Assembly: GCA_017642895.1 (NCBI GenBank)
Contig: JAEPON010000001.1
Coordinates: forward strand, 186,001-250,000
Direction: 5' to 3'
Origin: Roseitalea sp.
Lineage (GTDB): Bacteria; Pseudomonadota; Alphaproteobacteria; Rhizobiales; Rhizobiaceae
Length of the DNA stretch: 64,000 bases
The notes under the pieces are model-generated. The model made no database searches. It had not been told where the DNA came from and saw only the letters and a program-made list of their open reading frames with translations. The position numbers and the translations under genes were made by a program. Below are positions 50,588 through 60,141 of the stretch, piece by piece (the stretch's first letter is position 1; each line of letters begins with the position of its first letter).

Positions 50588-50611
50588 GAGCTATCGCATC
50601 TGGCGATGCTC
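50588..50611. terminator. Stem-loop between convergent PycTM-like and RND genes
   Basis: GAGC-(t)-ATCGC (50588-50597) pairs with GCGATGCTC (50603-50611), nine pairs with one bulged base, loop ATCTG. It touches the stop codon of the RND gene. No T-run. Confidence 0.4.
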
Positions 50612-53600
50612 AAACGTTTCCAGTCAAAGATGAGCCGCTCTGGGCGCCTTCCATGACCTCATCCCGCGATACGTTGAAAAAGATCGCATAAAGCGTCGGC
50701 ACGATGATCAGCGTCAAAACGGTCGCAAAGCTCAGGCCAAAGATGATCGTTACCGCCAGAGACTGGAAGAAGGGGTCCCACAGAAGTGGAATGACGCCCA
50801 GCACCGTTGTGAAGACGCCGAGCAGCACCGGCCGGAACCGGCTGACGGCGGAATCGACAATCGCCGTCATTCGGGCCTTGCCGTCGGCAATCTGACTGTC
50901 GGTTTCGTCGATCAGGACGATCGCATTCTTGATCAGCATGCCGGTCAGGGACAGGACACCGAGGATCGCCATGAACTCGAGCGGGGTCTGGGTCGCGGCC
51001 ATGCCGTAGATGACGCCGATCAGCGCCAGGGGAACCGTCAGCCAGATGATGACGGGTTGCCGGACGGCGTTGAACAAAAGGATGACCACGATGATCATCG
51101 CGCCGAAACCCAGCGGCATGGTGGCGGCCAACCCGGCATTGGCCTCCGTGCTGCTGCCGAACTCGCCCTTCCATTCGAGCCTGTATCCCGGTGGCAGATC
51201 GATCGCCTCGATGTCGCCGCGCACATCGGCAAAAAGATCCCCCGACAGAACGCCCGGCGCGTTGTCGGACTGGGCCGTGATGGCCAGTTCGCGGTCGATC
51301 CGCCTCAGATTGCCGGTTTCGAACACCAACTCGAAATCACTGACGACCTGCGTGACAGGGATGTAGCCGCCTGCCACCTGGCTGAAGACCTGGATGTCGC
51401 GCAATTGGGCGGCATCGGCGCGCGCGCTCTCCACCGGGCGCATGACGATATCGGTCAACTCGTCGCCTTCGCGGTAGACGCCGATGGTCGATCCTGTCAG
51501 GTGAGAATGGAGCGCCGACGAGATTTCGCCCTGCGTCAAGCCGAGCCGGCGCGCATTCTCGGTGTCGATCACCGGCCGGATGATGGCAATTTGCTCGCGC
51601 CAGTCGTCCTTCACCGCGACGGCGCCCGCGTCAGACATGATGGATTTGGCTTCTTCTGCCAGGATTCTGAGCTGCACGGGATCGGGACCGTAGAACCGCG
51701 CCTCGATCTTCGACCCGCCGCCGGGTCCCAGAACGAACTTCCAGACCTTGGAGTTGGCTTCGGGATAGGTTTCGTCGATCCATTTCTGGATCACCGGCAG
51801 CAGCGGGTCGATCTGCTCGAAGCGTTCGACGTCCACCAGCACCTGGCCATAGGCCGCGTTTCCGCTTTCGCCCTCATAGGTCAGCATGAAACGCGTGTGA
51901 CCGCCGCCGACGATGGCATTGGTGCTGGTTACGCCCTCAAGCCCAAGCAAATAGGCGTCAATTTCGGCGATACGCTCGCGCGTGACCTCAATGTCCGTGC
52001 CCTGCGGCATGAAAAAGTCGACGACGAACTGCGCCCGGGTCGAGGCTGGAAAGAAGCCGGGCGGGACGAAGCTGAACAGCGCAATGGCCGACACTAGTAG
52101 CCCGACGACCAGGGCCACAGTGATATAGCGCGCGCGAATGGCAAGGTTGAGGAAACCGCGATAGGCGCGCAGCAGAATATGTTCTTGCGTCTTGGATGCC
52201 GCAGCGCCGGGTTTCAGCAGCAGCGTGCAGTAGTAGGGCGTCAGCCAGATCGCGACCAGCCAGGAAAACAGCAGCGCGATCATGATCGTCCAGAACAGGC
52301 TGCCGGCATATTCGCCGGTATTGTCCGGCGAGAGCCCGATCGGCGAAAACGCCAGAAAGCCGACGATCGTGCCGCCCAGAAGCGGCCAGCGCGTCTGTTT
52401 GACCACTTTTGTGGCTGCGGAGGCCGTGTCCTCGCCATTCTGGACGCGCACAAGCGTGCCTTCGACCACGACAATGGCATTGTCGACCAGCATGCCGAGC
52501 GCAATGATCAGGGCGCCCAGCGAGATGCGCTGCATGTCGAGGCCGTAAAGGTACATGCCGAACAGTGTGCCGGCGACGGTGACCAGCAGGATGCCGCCCA
52601 TCAGGATGCCCGAGCGGATGCCCATGAAGACCAGCAGCGTGCCGGCGACGATGGCGAGCGCAACGACGACGTTCATCACAAAGTCGTTCACGGACGCCTT
52701 GACCGTCGTCGACTGGTCGGAGATCGGGAGGATGTCGATGCCGATCGGCCGCTCGGAGATCAGTTCGTCCATTCGCGCCTTCACGCGCTCGCCCATCTCG
52801 ACGACATTGCCGCCCAGGACGTTCGAGATGCCCATGCCGATCGCGGGCTGGCCATCGCGATACAGGCTCGTCGATGGTGGCTCCTCCAGCCCCCGGCTCA
52901 CTGTGGCGATGTCGGAAAGCCTGTAGCTGATGCCGCCTGCCGAGATCAGCAGGTTCTCGATCGCCTCGATTGAATCCACCGCCCCCAGAGGCCGCAGAGA
53001 CAGCCGCGACGTGCCGGCGGTCAGCGATCCGGCCGGGACGACGAGGTTCTGCCCTTCCAAAAGGCTCTGGATTTGCGACGGGGTCACGCCCAATTCTGTC
53101 AGCCTGGCCGGTTCGTATTCGACATAGATCACCTCGTCCTGAACGCCGCTCAGCACGATCTTCGACACACCCTCGACGGTTACCAGATCGCGTTGCAGAG
53201 CCTTGGCGTAAGCGTGTAGCTCGGGAAGCGAGAAGCCTTCACCAATGACCGCAAAATAGAGCGCAAAGACATCGCCGAAGTCGTCGTAGACTTGGCTTGG
53301 CTGGGCGTTGGGCGGCAAACTGGACTGAATATCGCCAATCTTGGCGCGCATTTGCGTGAAACTTTGCGCCAGGGCCGCCCGGTCAGGCGTTGCGGCGATG
53401 GTGAATTCCACCGTCACCTCGCTGATGCTCGGTTTTGACACCGAGCGCACTTCATCGACCCCACTGAGCTGCTGCAGCGCGTTTTCGACGACTTCGGTCA
53501 CTTCTTCGGCGACCTCCCGGGCGCTGGCGCCGGGGTAGGGCGTGACGATCTGGGCCGACCGGATGATGAACTCGGGGTCCTCAAAACGCGGCAACGCCGT

Positions 53601-53687
53601 GTAGGCGAAATAGCCGGCGTAAAGGATCAGAAGCGTCGCCAGTGCCGAAATGACGTGCTTGTTGATCGCGAAGCTCGCCAGATCCAC
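50610..53687 (-). CDS. RND efflux transporter (AcrB/HAE1-like inner membrane pump)
   Basis: Protein of 1025 aa, full length for the family. Two repeats, each with a helix plus a large periplasmic loop: N-terminus AINKHVISALATLLILYAG, porter region ITPYPGASAREVAEEVTEVV-like, and TM4 ISLGALIIALGMLVDNAIVV. In TM4 the usual proton-relay Asp-Asp pair reads Asp-Asn. The second half has NAVRQPVIIWLTVPLALIGV and GMLIKNAIVLIDETDSQI, keeping the TM10 Lys. It exports hydrophobic compounds with a periplasmic adaptor, whose gene ends 4 bp upstream. No outer-membrane TolC gene is in the window. Confidence 0.92.
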   Translation of the reverse strand: MDLASFAINKHVISALATLLILYAGYFAYTALPRFEDPEFIIRSAQIVTPYPGASAREVAEEVTEVVENALQQLSGVDEVRSVSKPSISEVTVEFTIAATPDRAALAQSFTQMRAKIGDIQSSLPPNAQPSQVYDDFGDVFALYFAVIGEGFSLPELHAYAKALQRDLVTVEGVSKIVLSGVQDEVIYVEYEPARLTELGVTPSQIQSLLEGQNLVVPAGSLTAGTSRLSLRPLGAVDSIEAIENLLISAGGISYRLSDIATVSRGLEEPPSTSLYRDGQPAIGMGISNVLGGNVVEMGERVKARMDELISERPIGIDILPISDQSTTVKASVNDFVMNVVVALAIVAGTLLVFMGIRSGILMGGILLVTVAGTLFGMYLYGLDMQRISLGALIIALGMLVDNAIVVVEGTLVRVQNGEDTASAATKVVKQTRWPLLGGTIVGFLAFSPIGLSPDNTGEYAGSLFWTIMIALLFSWLVAIWLTPYYCTLLLKPGAAASKTQEHILLRAYRGFLNLAIRARYITVALVVGLLVSAIALFSFVPPGFFPASTRAQFVVDFFMPQGTDIEVTRERIAEIDAYLLGLEGVTSTNAIVGGGHTRFMLTYEGESGNAAYGQVLVDVERFEQIDPLLPVIQKWIDETYPEANSKVWKFVLGPGGGSKIEARFYGPDPVQLRILAEEAKSIMSDAGAVAVKDDWREQIAIIRPVIDTENARRLGLTQGEISSALHSHLTGSTIGVYREGDELTDIVMRPVESARADAAQLRDIQVFSQVAGGYIPVTQVVSDFELVFETGNLRRIDRELAITAQSDNAPGVLSGDLFADVRGDIEAIDLPPGYRLEWKGEFGSSTEANAGLAATMPLGFGAMIIVVILLFNAVRQPVIIWLTVPLALIGVIYGMAATQTPLEFMAILGVLSLTGMLIKNAIVLIDETDSQIADGKARMTAIVDSAVSRFRPVLLGVFTTVLGVIPLLWDPFFQSLAVTIIFGLSFATVLTLIIVPTLYAIFFNVSRDEVMEGAQSGSSLTGNV

Positions 53688-53691
53688 GGGG

Positions 53692-54939
53692 TCAGCCTCC
53701 GACCTGTGTGATCGGCCGTATCACCATGCCGTCCTGAAGGCGGCTGACACCGGCCGCAACGATCGTTGCGCCTGCTTCGAGGCCTGACAGCACCCGGACT
53801 CGGGTCCCATTGATCGCGCCGGTTTCGATGGACTGTTTGGCAACCTTCCCGGCCTCGTCCACGATCCATACAAACGGCGCCCCATCTGGTTCGGCGCCAA
53901 CCGCGCTAAGCGAAATCGAAATCACCGGATCGATCGCCTTCCCACCGCGAAGGATGACCCGGCCCACCATGCCAGGCAGGATCGGCGAGCCTTCGGGCGC
54001 CGTGATGGAGACGCTCCCACGATATGTCTGCGTGGCCGTCTCGGCCTGGGTCGAAAACTCGACCAGTTCGGCCGGAAACTCGGACTCGGTCGCCGAGAAG
54101 GTGGCAACGGCGGAAATCTGCTCCGTCTGCGCGATATCGGGAACGTCGGTGCCCGGAACGTCGAAGGCCAGATGCACCGTTGCGATGTTCTGCAGGAGCA
54201 CAATCTCCTGGCCGGCCTGAATAAGGGTGAAATTGTCGATCGACCGCCGCGCCACGACGCCGTCGAACGGCGCGGTCAGAACCGTGTCCGCAAGATTGTC
54301 GCGGGCCGATTCAAGCTGCGCTTCGAGCCCGCGCAGCCCGGCCTCGGCCGACGCGATATCTTCGTCCCGGCCGCCGGCCTGGGCAATCGCCAACTGCTCC
54401 TGCTGGGCCCGCAGCGAGGCTTCGGCCACGCGCAACTGCGATTCGGCCTGTTCCAGATTGACGCGCGAAACGACCCCACGCTCGACGAGTTGTTGCGTGC
54501 GCTCCACATCGTCGCGGGCCAGGTCCGCCTGCGCGCGTGCACTTTCGACGGCCGCCTCCTGGGCGCGCACTTCTTCGTCGCGGGCGCCGCTGCGCAGAGC
54601 GTCCAGTTGCGCCAGCGATTGATCGCGCTGGCTCTCCAACTGCGCGACCTGGGCTTCAAAGTCGCGAGGATCGAGCTTGGCGATCACGTCACCGGCGGCA
54701 ATCGGCGCGGCTGCGCGAATGGGCAACTCGGTCACCTGGCCGGACACGCGAAATGACAGCGATACTTCCTGAGAGGGCAAGACGATCGCCGGGAAGGTCC
54801 ATGACCGTTCGGCCGCTTCGGCCGCAACGGTCTCGACCTTGGCGGGACGTGGCCCATCCTGTGCGTACACTTGTCCGCCGAACACGACGGACGCCGCCAA
54901 TGATGCAAACACGGCAGCCCGAAGACCATGGTTTCGCAT
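53692..54939 (-). CDS. RND efflux periplasmic adaptor (HlyD/AcrA family)
   Basis: Protein of 415 aa from ATG 54939, preceded by AGAGGG and starting a signal peptide (LRAAVFASLAASVVFGGQV, then YAQ); the long open frame upstream belongs to other DNA. Biotinyl-lipoyl half-motifs flank a coiled-coil hairpin: SLSFRVSGQVTELPIRAAAP and TVLTAPFDGVVARRSIDNF. Between them are alpha-helical repeats (AESQLRVAEASLRAQQEQLA). The beta-barrel domain and C-terminal membrane-proximal part follow. It joins the pump to an outer-membrane channel. First gene of the two-gene unit. Confidence 0.92.
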   Translation of the reverse strand: MRNHGLRAAVFASLAASVVFGGQVYAQDGPRPAKVETVAAEAAERSWTFPAIVLPSQEVSLSFRVSGQVTELPIRAAAPIAAGDVIAKLDPRDFEAQVAQLESQRDQSLAQLDALRSGARDEEVRAQEAAVESARAQADLARDDVERTQQLVERGVVSRVNLEQAESQLRVAEASLRAQQEQLAIAQAGGRDEDIASAEAGLRGLEAQLESARDNLADTVLTAPFDGVVARRSIDNFTLIQAGQEIVLLQNIATVHLAFDVPGTDVPDIAQTEQISAVATFSATESEFPAELVEFSTQAETATQTYRGSVSITAPEGSPILPGMVGRVILRGGKAIDPVISISLSAVGAEPDGAPFVWIVDEAGKVAKQSIETGAINGTRVRVLSGLEAGATIVAAGVSRLQDGMVIRPITQVGG

Positions 54940-55338
54940 TGCTTTGCCCTCTTGAGCACCCCTCAATCGGCCTATTAAGCGGATGCTGTGGAAATATGAA
55001 AGCCACCAATGCGCCAACCCTTTTGCTTGATGGCCGTTTTGGCGCCGCCGCATCCACCACGACGGACGGCGCCGTGCGCCAGAAAACAATTGGCATGGAT
55101 GGACGTATCCGCTATGGAACGCCGCTGTTGAACATATTCCGACACCGGACGCATCAGGCCACCAAGGTCGTGTCCAAGGCCGTTGGTTTGCCGGAACAGG
55201 GCACCTATGTGGTGTGACAGCAGGGCATTCCGATACGACGCACATATTGGCCGGCACCTGCCCCTGCAATGCGCGCAATGGCAGGGCAGGCAAAGCACAT
55301 ATTGACTGACAAACCATTGAGTGTCGGTGTCTCCATTC
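54940..55338. other. Divergent intergenic region between the RND pair and the glycosyltransferase operon
   Basis: About 400 bp without a convincing gene. It must hold both promoters. A plus-strand frame of 73 codons runs 54996-55217 (begins MKATNAPTLLLDGRFGAAAS) but has no ribosome site, no recognisable motif, and average composition for a chance frame in high-GC DNA. From 55218 to 55320 I see no feature except GC-rich short repeats (GCCCCTGC/GCAGGGC type). Confidence 0.5.
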
Positions 55339-56532
55339 ATGACAGATCAAACGTTCCGGATTCTGCTCTACAGCCATGACACGCACGGACTGGGCCATTT
55401 CCGCCGCGCGCAGTCTATTGCCCGCGCCATCGCGGCCCGCTTTCCCGACGCGCAGATTCGCATCCTGACCGGTTCGCCCGTGTCGGATGCCTACGGAGAG
55501 TTGCTCAATGCCCGGCTCGTCCGGCTCCCGCCGGTCGCTAAAATGCGTGACGGGACATATCGGGCCAGCGTTTCGGACCAGGATTTCGGCGCGGTGCGCC
55601 TTGAGCGGGAACACATCATCAGAGCCGCGGTGGCCGAGTTTGAACCGGATTTGTGCATCGTTGACAAGGAGCCCCTGGGTTTTCTGGGCGAGATGGCGTT
55701 TGCCCTGCGAACAATGCGCAACGCCGGAACCCATTGCGTTCTCGGCCTGCGCGAGATTCTCGACGAGCCCGGCGCGCTCAAGGACGAATGGGCCAAGAAG
55801 GCCATTCCGTCTGATCTGGGCAGCCTTTACGACCAGATCTGGATCTATGGTGCGGCTGACTTCCACGACCCGCTCAGTGGGCTCGATCTGGCGCCTTCGA
55901 CCGCTGAACTGGTGACCTATACGGGGTTTCTCGACCGGTTTGACCAGCCGGCGACAACGCCGCGCAGCGAAAAGCATGTGCTGGTGACGGCCGGCGGCGG
56001 CGGCGATGGCGACGCGCTGATGGAAGCGGTGCTGCAGACCTGGACACGCGAACCGGGCATGGATTTGCCGCTTGTCATGCTGCTTGGCCCTTTCCTTGCT
56101 CCCGAACGTCGTGCGGAGATCACGGCCCGGGCCGGGCTGGTCCCCAACTGCCGGGTACTCGACTTCCACATCGCGCCGGAGACATTCATCCGGGATGCCA
56201 AGCTGATCATCGGCATGTGCGGATACAACACGTTCTGCGAAGCGATGATCTGCGACAAGCGAGCCCTTTTTGTACCGCGAAGCCAGCCGCGTCGCGAGCA
56301 GACCATCCGTGCCGAGCGGGCCGCCGAACTCGGTCTTTGCGACATGATCGACATCGAGGATGCCAGCGATCCGGTCCTGTTTGCCGCGGCCATCCGGCGG
56401 GCCATGGTGCGCGATTACCCAGCGGCTTCGCCATACCGGCTCGACTTTGACGGCCTGACGACCGTCTGCGATCTGGTGGATGACATCATTGCCACGCGGC
56501 GTGCGCCGGCAAAGCTCGTCACGACGGTATAG
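55339..56532 (+). CDS. Predicted glycosyltransferase, COG4671/MurG-like (GT-B fold)
   Basis: Protein of 397 aa from ATG 55339; a GTG at 55321 is possible and neither has a clear ribosome site. The N-terminal block RILLYSHDTHGLGHFRRAQS is the glycine-rich acceptor loop seen in COG4671. The donor-binding half has KHVLVTAGGGGDGDALMEAV, LDFHIAPETFIRDAKLIIGM and CGYNTFCEAMICDKRALFVP, the MurG-like nucleotide-sugar site. Sugar and acceptor are unknown. First of five genes apparently forming one operon for a cell-surface glycan. A second protein of the same group is encoded at 57815-58957. Confidence 0.82.
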   Translation: MTDQTFRILLYSHDTHGLGHFRRAQSIARAIAARFPDAQIRILTGSPVSDAYGELLNARLVRLPPVAKMRDGTYRASVSDQDFGAVRLEREHIIRAAVAEFEPDLCIVDKEPLGFLGEMAFALRTMRNAGTHCVLGLREILDEPGALKDEWAKKAIPSDLGSLYDQIWIYGAADFHDPLSGLDLAPSTAELVTYTGFLDRFDQPATTPRSEKHVLVTAGGGGDGDALMEAVLQTWTREPGMDLPLVMLLGPFLAPERRAEITARAGLVPNCRVLDFHIAPETFIRDAKLIIGMCGYNTFCEAMICDKRALFVPRSQPRREQTIRAERAAELGLCDMIDIEDASDPVLFAAAIRRAMVRDYPAASPYRLDFDGLTTVCDLVDDIIATRRAPAKLVTTV

Positions 56533-56543
56533 GTGGCGCGCAA

Positions 56544-57818
56544 GTGACCAAGACGATAGCGGTCGTTCTCAAAGGGTATCCGCGCCTGTCGGAAACCTTC
56601 ATCGCGCAAGAGCTGTTGGAGCTTGAGCGCCACGGCTATCGCCTGCATCTTTTCTCGATGCGGCGGCCGACCGATGACAAGCGGCATCCGATTCACGACG
56701 AGATCAAGGCGCCGGTCACCTATCTTCCCGAATATCTGCACAATGAGCCGCTTCGCGTGTTTCGCGCCTGGCGGGCCATGCGCAAGACGCCGGCCTATGC
56801 TGACGTGTTCAGGACGTTTCTCTGCGATCTCGGGAGCGATCCGTCGCGCAACCGGTTCCGCCGGTTCGGGCAGGCTCTCGTGCTGGCCCACGAAATGCCG
56901 GCAACGATCGGTTGGCTTTACAGCCATTTCATCCATACGCCGGCTGCCGTCACCCAATATTGCAGCGCGCTGACAGGCCTGTCCTGGAGCTGCTCGGCCC
57001 ATGCCAAGGACATCTGGACGACGCCCGAATGGGAGCTGCGCGGCAAGCTCGCCGATTCGCAATGGACTGTGACCTGCACCGCGAGCGGTTTCGCGCAGCT
57101 CAAGTCGCTGTCGCCGGGCGATGGGCGCGTGCATCTGGTCTATCACGGGCTGGACCTGTCGCGCTTTGCGCCGCGCGATGACGCACCCCCGATGAATGCT
57201 GGCGATCGTCCGGATGCGCCGGCTCAGCTCGTCAGCGTCGGCCGCGCGGTCGAAAAGAAGGGGTTCGACACGCTTTTGGAGGCGCTGACACGGTTGCCCG
57301 ATGATCTGCACTGGCGCTGGACGCATATCGGCACCGGGGAATTGCTGGACGATCTGAAAGCACAGGCGGCGCGTCTTGGCTTGTCCGACAAGGTTCGGTT
57401 CCTGGGCTCGCAGGCACAGTCGACCGTCAAGGAGACCTATCTGTCCTCGGATCTGTTCGTGCTTCCCTGTCGCGTCGCCGCCGATGGAGACCGCGACGGT
57501 CTGCCAAACGTCCTGGTCGAGGCACAGAGCCAGGCGCTCGCATGCATATCGACACGCGTTTCGGCGATTCCCGAACTGATCGAGCACGGCAAGAACGGGC
57601 TGCTCGTTGACCCGGACGACGCGGGCGCGCTGGCACAAGCGATCGAAAGCCTCGTTCGCGATCCGGAACGGCGTGTGGCAATGGGCCAGGCGGGCGAGCG
57701 GCGTGTGCGCGGCGAGTTCGACCATCTTGCGGCGATCGGCACGCTGCTGGACCTGTTCGGCGCGACGGCTTGGGAAAGTGATGCCGTGGCGGCAAAAAAA
57801 GACAGGGAAACGGCATGA
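56544..57818 (+). CDS. Glycosyltransferase family 4
   Basis: Protein of 424 aa with a GTG start, 11 bp after the preceding gene. N-terminal half: VVLKGYPRLSETFIAQELLE, the PxxSETFI motif typical of WcaL/AmsK-like exopolysaccharide transferases, then HFIHTPAAVTQYCSALTGLS. C-terminal GT4 domain: QLVSVGRAVEKKGFDTLLEA, SSDLFVLPCRVAADGDRDGL, and PNVLVEAQSQALACISTRVS with the E-x7-E catalytic pair region. Retaining transfer from a nucleotide sugar is expected. Product is probably an exopolysaccharide or envelope glycan. Confidence 0.9.
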   Translation: MTKTIAVVLKGYPRLSETFIAQELLELERHGYRLHLFSMRRPTDDKRHPIHDEIKAPVTYLPEYLHNEPLRVFRAWRAMRKTPAYADVFRTFLCDLGSDPSRNRFRRFGQALVLAHEMPATIGWLYSHFIHTPAAVTQYCSALTGLSWSCSAHAKDIWTTPEWELRGKLADSQWTVTCTASGFAQLKSLSPGDGRVHLVYHGLDLSRFAPRDDAPPMNAGDRPDAPAQLVSVGRAVEKKGFDTLLEALTRLPDDLHWRWTHIGTGELLDDLKAQAARLGLSDKVRFLGSQAQSTVKETYLSSDLFVLPCRVAADGDRDGLPNVLVEAQSQALACISTRVSAIPELIEHGKNGLLVDPDDAGALAQAIESLVRDPERRVAMGQAGERRVRGEFDHLAAIGTLLDLFGATAWESDAVAAKKDRETA

Positions 57819-58957
57819 CCAAGAAGGTCCTGTTCTATGTCCAGCACCTGATGGGGGTTGGCCACGTCTTTCGCGCCATGCGTTTGGTCAAGGCCATGGC
57901 GCGGGCGGGTTTGAGTGTCGAACTGGTCTATGGCGGCGAACCCATCCCCAATCTCGATGTCGGCGGTGCCCGGGTGCATTATCTGCCGTCGCTGCGTGCG
58001 GGCACCAAGGTTTTCCGGGAGATGGTGGGCGCCAACGGGCAGATTGCCGATCAGGCTTATCGGGACCGGCGGCGGGACCAGCTTCTGAACATTTTTCGGA
58101 GCACGGCACCCGATATCCTGATGACCGAGGCATTCCCGTTCGGGCGCCGGCAGATGTTTTTCGAACTGCTGCCGCTGCTCGATGCGGCGGTCGGTTCGCC
58201 TTCGCGGCCGCTGATTGCGTGTTCGGTTCGTGACATCCTTCAGGAGAACCGAAAACCGTCCCGCGACCGCGAGACGGTCGATCTTCTGAAGACCTATTAT
58301 GACGCCATCTTCGTTCATGGCGATCCGCATTTCGCGCGGCTTGAAGACACGTTTCCCTATCATGACGAGATCGGAGACTTGGTCCGCTACACGGGGATCG
58401 TGGCGCCGGAAGCTGTTTCGACCGGGACGCGCGATTCCGGCGACGGATTCGATGTGGTGGTGTCCGTTGGAGGCGGTCTGATGGGCCGGGAGCTTCTTTT
58501 CGCCGCCGCCGAGGCAAAGGGACTGAGTTCGCTCGATGACAAGCATTGGTGCTTCGTGACAGGCATCAACACCGCCGCCGAAGACGTTGCGCATATGCAG
58601 ACGCTGCTGAGTGGCAAGGTGACGGTTCGCACGTTCCTCACCAGCTTGCCCGAAGTTCTCGCGCGCTCGGACCTGTCGGTATCCCGGGCCGGCTACAACA
58701 CCGTCGCCGACGTGTTCACGGCCGGGTGCCGCGCCGTGTTCGTGCCGCTTTCCGATGGCGAGGAAACCGAGCAGATAAGGCGCGCCGAGATGCTGGCCGA
58801 GCGGGGACTTGCCGAAACCGTTCCGCCCGAAAAGGCAGATGCAGCATCCATCGCGGCCGCAATTGACCGCGCCGCGGCCGGCGCGCCAACCGCGGCTGGC
58901 GCCTTTCGCCTTGATGGCGCTGAGACAACTGCCCGGATGCTCTCGGAACTTGTCTGA
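57815..58957 (+). CDS. Second COG4671-type glycosyltransferase
   Basis: Protein of 380 aa; its ATG overlaps the GT4 stop (ATGA). The first block KVLFYVQHLMGVGHVFRAMR matches the COG4671 opening. Further features are SAPDILMTEAFPFGRRQMFF-like acceptor residues, FDVVVSVGGGLMGRELLFAA and the donor site LSVSRAGYNTVADVFTAGCR. It is about as long as the paralogue at 55339 but clearly diverged, so the two probably add different sugars. No membrane segment, so it acts on a lipid-linked or cytoplasmic acceptor. Confidence 0.84.
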   Translation: MTKKVLFYVQHLMGVGHVFRAMRLVKAMARAGLSVELVYGGEPIPNLDVGGARVHYLPSLRAGTKVFREMVGANGQIADQAYRDRRRDQLLNIFRSTAPDILMTEAFPFGRRQMFFELLPLLDAAVGSPSRPLIACSVRDILQENRKPSRDRETVDLLKTYYDAIFVHGDPHFARLEDTFPYHDEIGDLVRYTGIVAPEAVSTGTRDSGDGFDVVVSVGGGLMGRELLFAAAEAKGLSSLDDKHWCFVTGINTAAEDVAHMQTLLSGKVTVRTFLTSLPEVLARSDLSVSRAGYNTVADVFTAGCRAVFVPLSDGEETEQIRRAEMLAERGLAETVPPEKADAASIAAAIDRAAAGAPTAAGAFRLDGAETTARMLSELV

Positions 58958-58974
58958 AACGAACGCTGAGGAAT

Positions 58975-60141
58975 GTGACCGACGTGACCACTGCCACCAC
59001 CAGGCCCCGCATCGCCTTTTATGCGCCGCTGAAACCGCCGGATCATCCGATCCCGTCCGGTGACCGGACATATGGGCGTCTGTTCCTGTCGGTTCTGAAG
59101 AAGGCAGGCTACGATCCCTTCCTGGCGTCGAGCTACATCAGCTATCAGCGGCGGCCGTCCGCCGAACTGTTCGCCGAGCGGCGCGATGGGGGAATTGCCG
59201 AACGTGACCGCGTGCTCAGGGCACTGGACGGGATGAGCGAGGCCGAGAGGCCGGATATGTGGTTCACCTATCATCCCTACTGCAAGGCGCCCGATTGGCT
59301 CGGCCCCCAGATCGCTGAACACCTCGCCATTCCCTATGTGACGGCCGAAGCCTGCCGGACCAGCCAGAACACTTTGGTCGATTGGGCCGATGGTCGCGAC
59401 GCGGTCGCCGAGGCCCTGGCCAAGGCCGAGGTCAATTTGTGCATGAACAAGACCGCCAGCGACTATCTGGAGACGATCCTGCCCGACACCGGGACGATCG
59501 CACCCATCTTTCCATTCATGGACATCAACGCCTATGAACCGGCAAAGGCGGTCCCGCCCTATTTCGACAACGGCAATCCGACGATCATCACGATCGGCAT
59601 GATGCGCCCCGGCAAGAAGACCGAATGCCATCTGGCGCTCGCCGCCAGCCTGCGCACGATTGTCGATACGCCCTGGAACCTGATCGTTGTCGGCGATGGC
59701 CGCGACAGGCAATTGGTGGAGGAGGCGTTCTCCTTCGTCCCGGAGGATCGTATCCGGTTCACCGGGACGCTCGATGCGGCCGCCATCGCGGCGGCCTTCG
59801 AGCAGTCGGACCTTTTCGCTTGGGCGGGGATCGCCGAGCCGATCGGCCTTGTCTATCTGGAGGCGCAGCTTTTCGGGCTGCCGGTTGCCGCGCAGCGGTC
59901 CATGGGGGTGCCGAACGTCATGGTCGACGGTGAGACCGGACTTCTGACGCCCGAGGGCGATGCCGAAGCCTATGGCGCGGCGATCAAGCGGCTTCTGGGC
60001 GACAAGCAACTCCGGCAGGAGATGGGCCGCAACGCCACACGCTTTGTCACCGAGCAACGGTCGATGGAGCCAATCATCAAACTGGTCAAGGAAGCGCTGG
60101 ACCCGTTGCTGCCGGGCAAGGCGCGCGACCGCCGGCCTTGA
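58975..60141 (+). CDS. Glycosyltransferase family 4
   Basis: Protein of 388 aa from GTG 58975 (ATG two bases earlier is in another frame); GAGGA lies 4 bases upstream. The N-terminal domain has RIAFYAPLKPPDHPIPSGDR and YVTAEACRTSQNTLVDWADG. The GT4 donor domain has TIITIGMMRPGKKTECHLAL, WNLIVVGDGRDRQLVEEAF and AGIAEPIGLVYLEAQLFGLP, with the E-x-I-G-L-x-x-L-E catalytic region. Then come NVMVDGETGLLTPEGDAEAY. A 4-bp TTGA overlap links it to the deacetylase-like gene. Confidence 0.9.
   Translation: MTDVTTATTRPRIAFYAPLKPPDHPIPSGDRTYGRLFLSVLKKAGYDPFLASSYISYQRRPSAELFAERRDGGIAERDRVLRALDGMSEAERPDMWFTYHPYCKAPDWLGPQIAEHLAIPYVTAEACRTSQNTLVDWADGRDAVAEALAKAEVNLCMNKTASDYLETILPDTGTIAPIFPFMDINAYEPAKAVPPYFDNGNPTIITIGMMRPGKKTECHLALAASLRTIVDTPWNLIVVGDGRDRQLVEEAFSFVPEDRIRFTGTLDAAAIAAAFEQSDLFAWAGIAEPIGLVYLEAQLFGLPVAAQRSMGVPNVMVDGETGLLTPEGDAEAYGAAIKRLLGDKQLRQEMGRNATRFVTEQRSMEPIIKLVKEALDPLLPGKARDRRP

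Noticed and set aside
54996..55217. A 73-codon gene between the RND pair and the glycosyltransferases
   Set aside because: No ribosome site and no recognisable motif; kept only as a note in the intergenic entry.
54940..56169. Extending the RND adaptor far upstream in its open frame
   Set aside because: The added sequence lies opposite the COG4671 glycosyltransferase. A signal peptide with a ribosome site starts at 54939.
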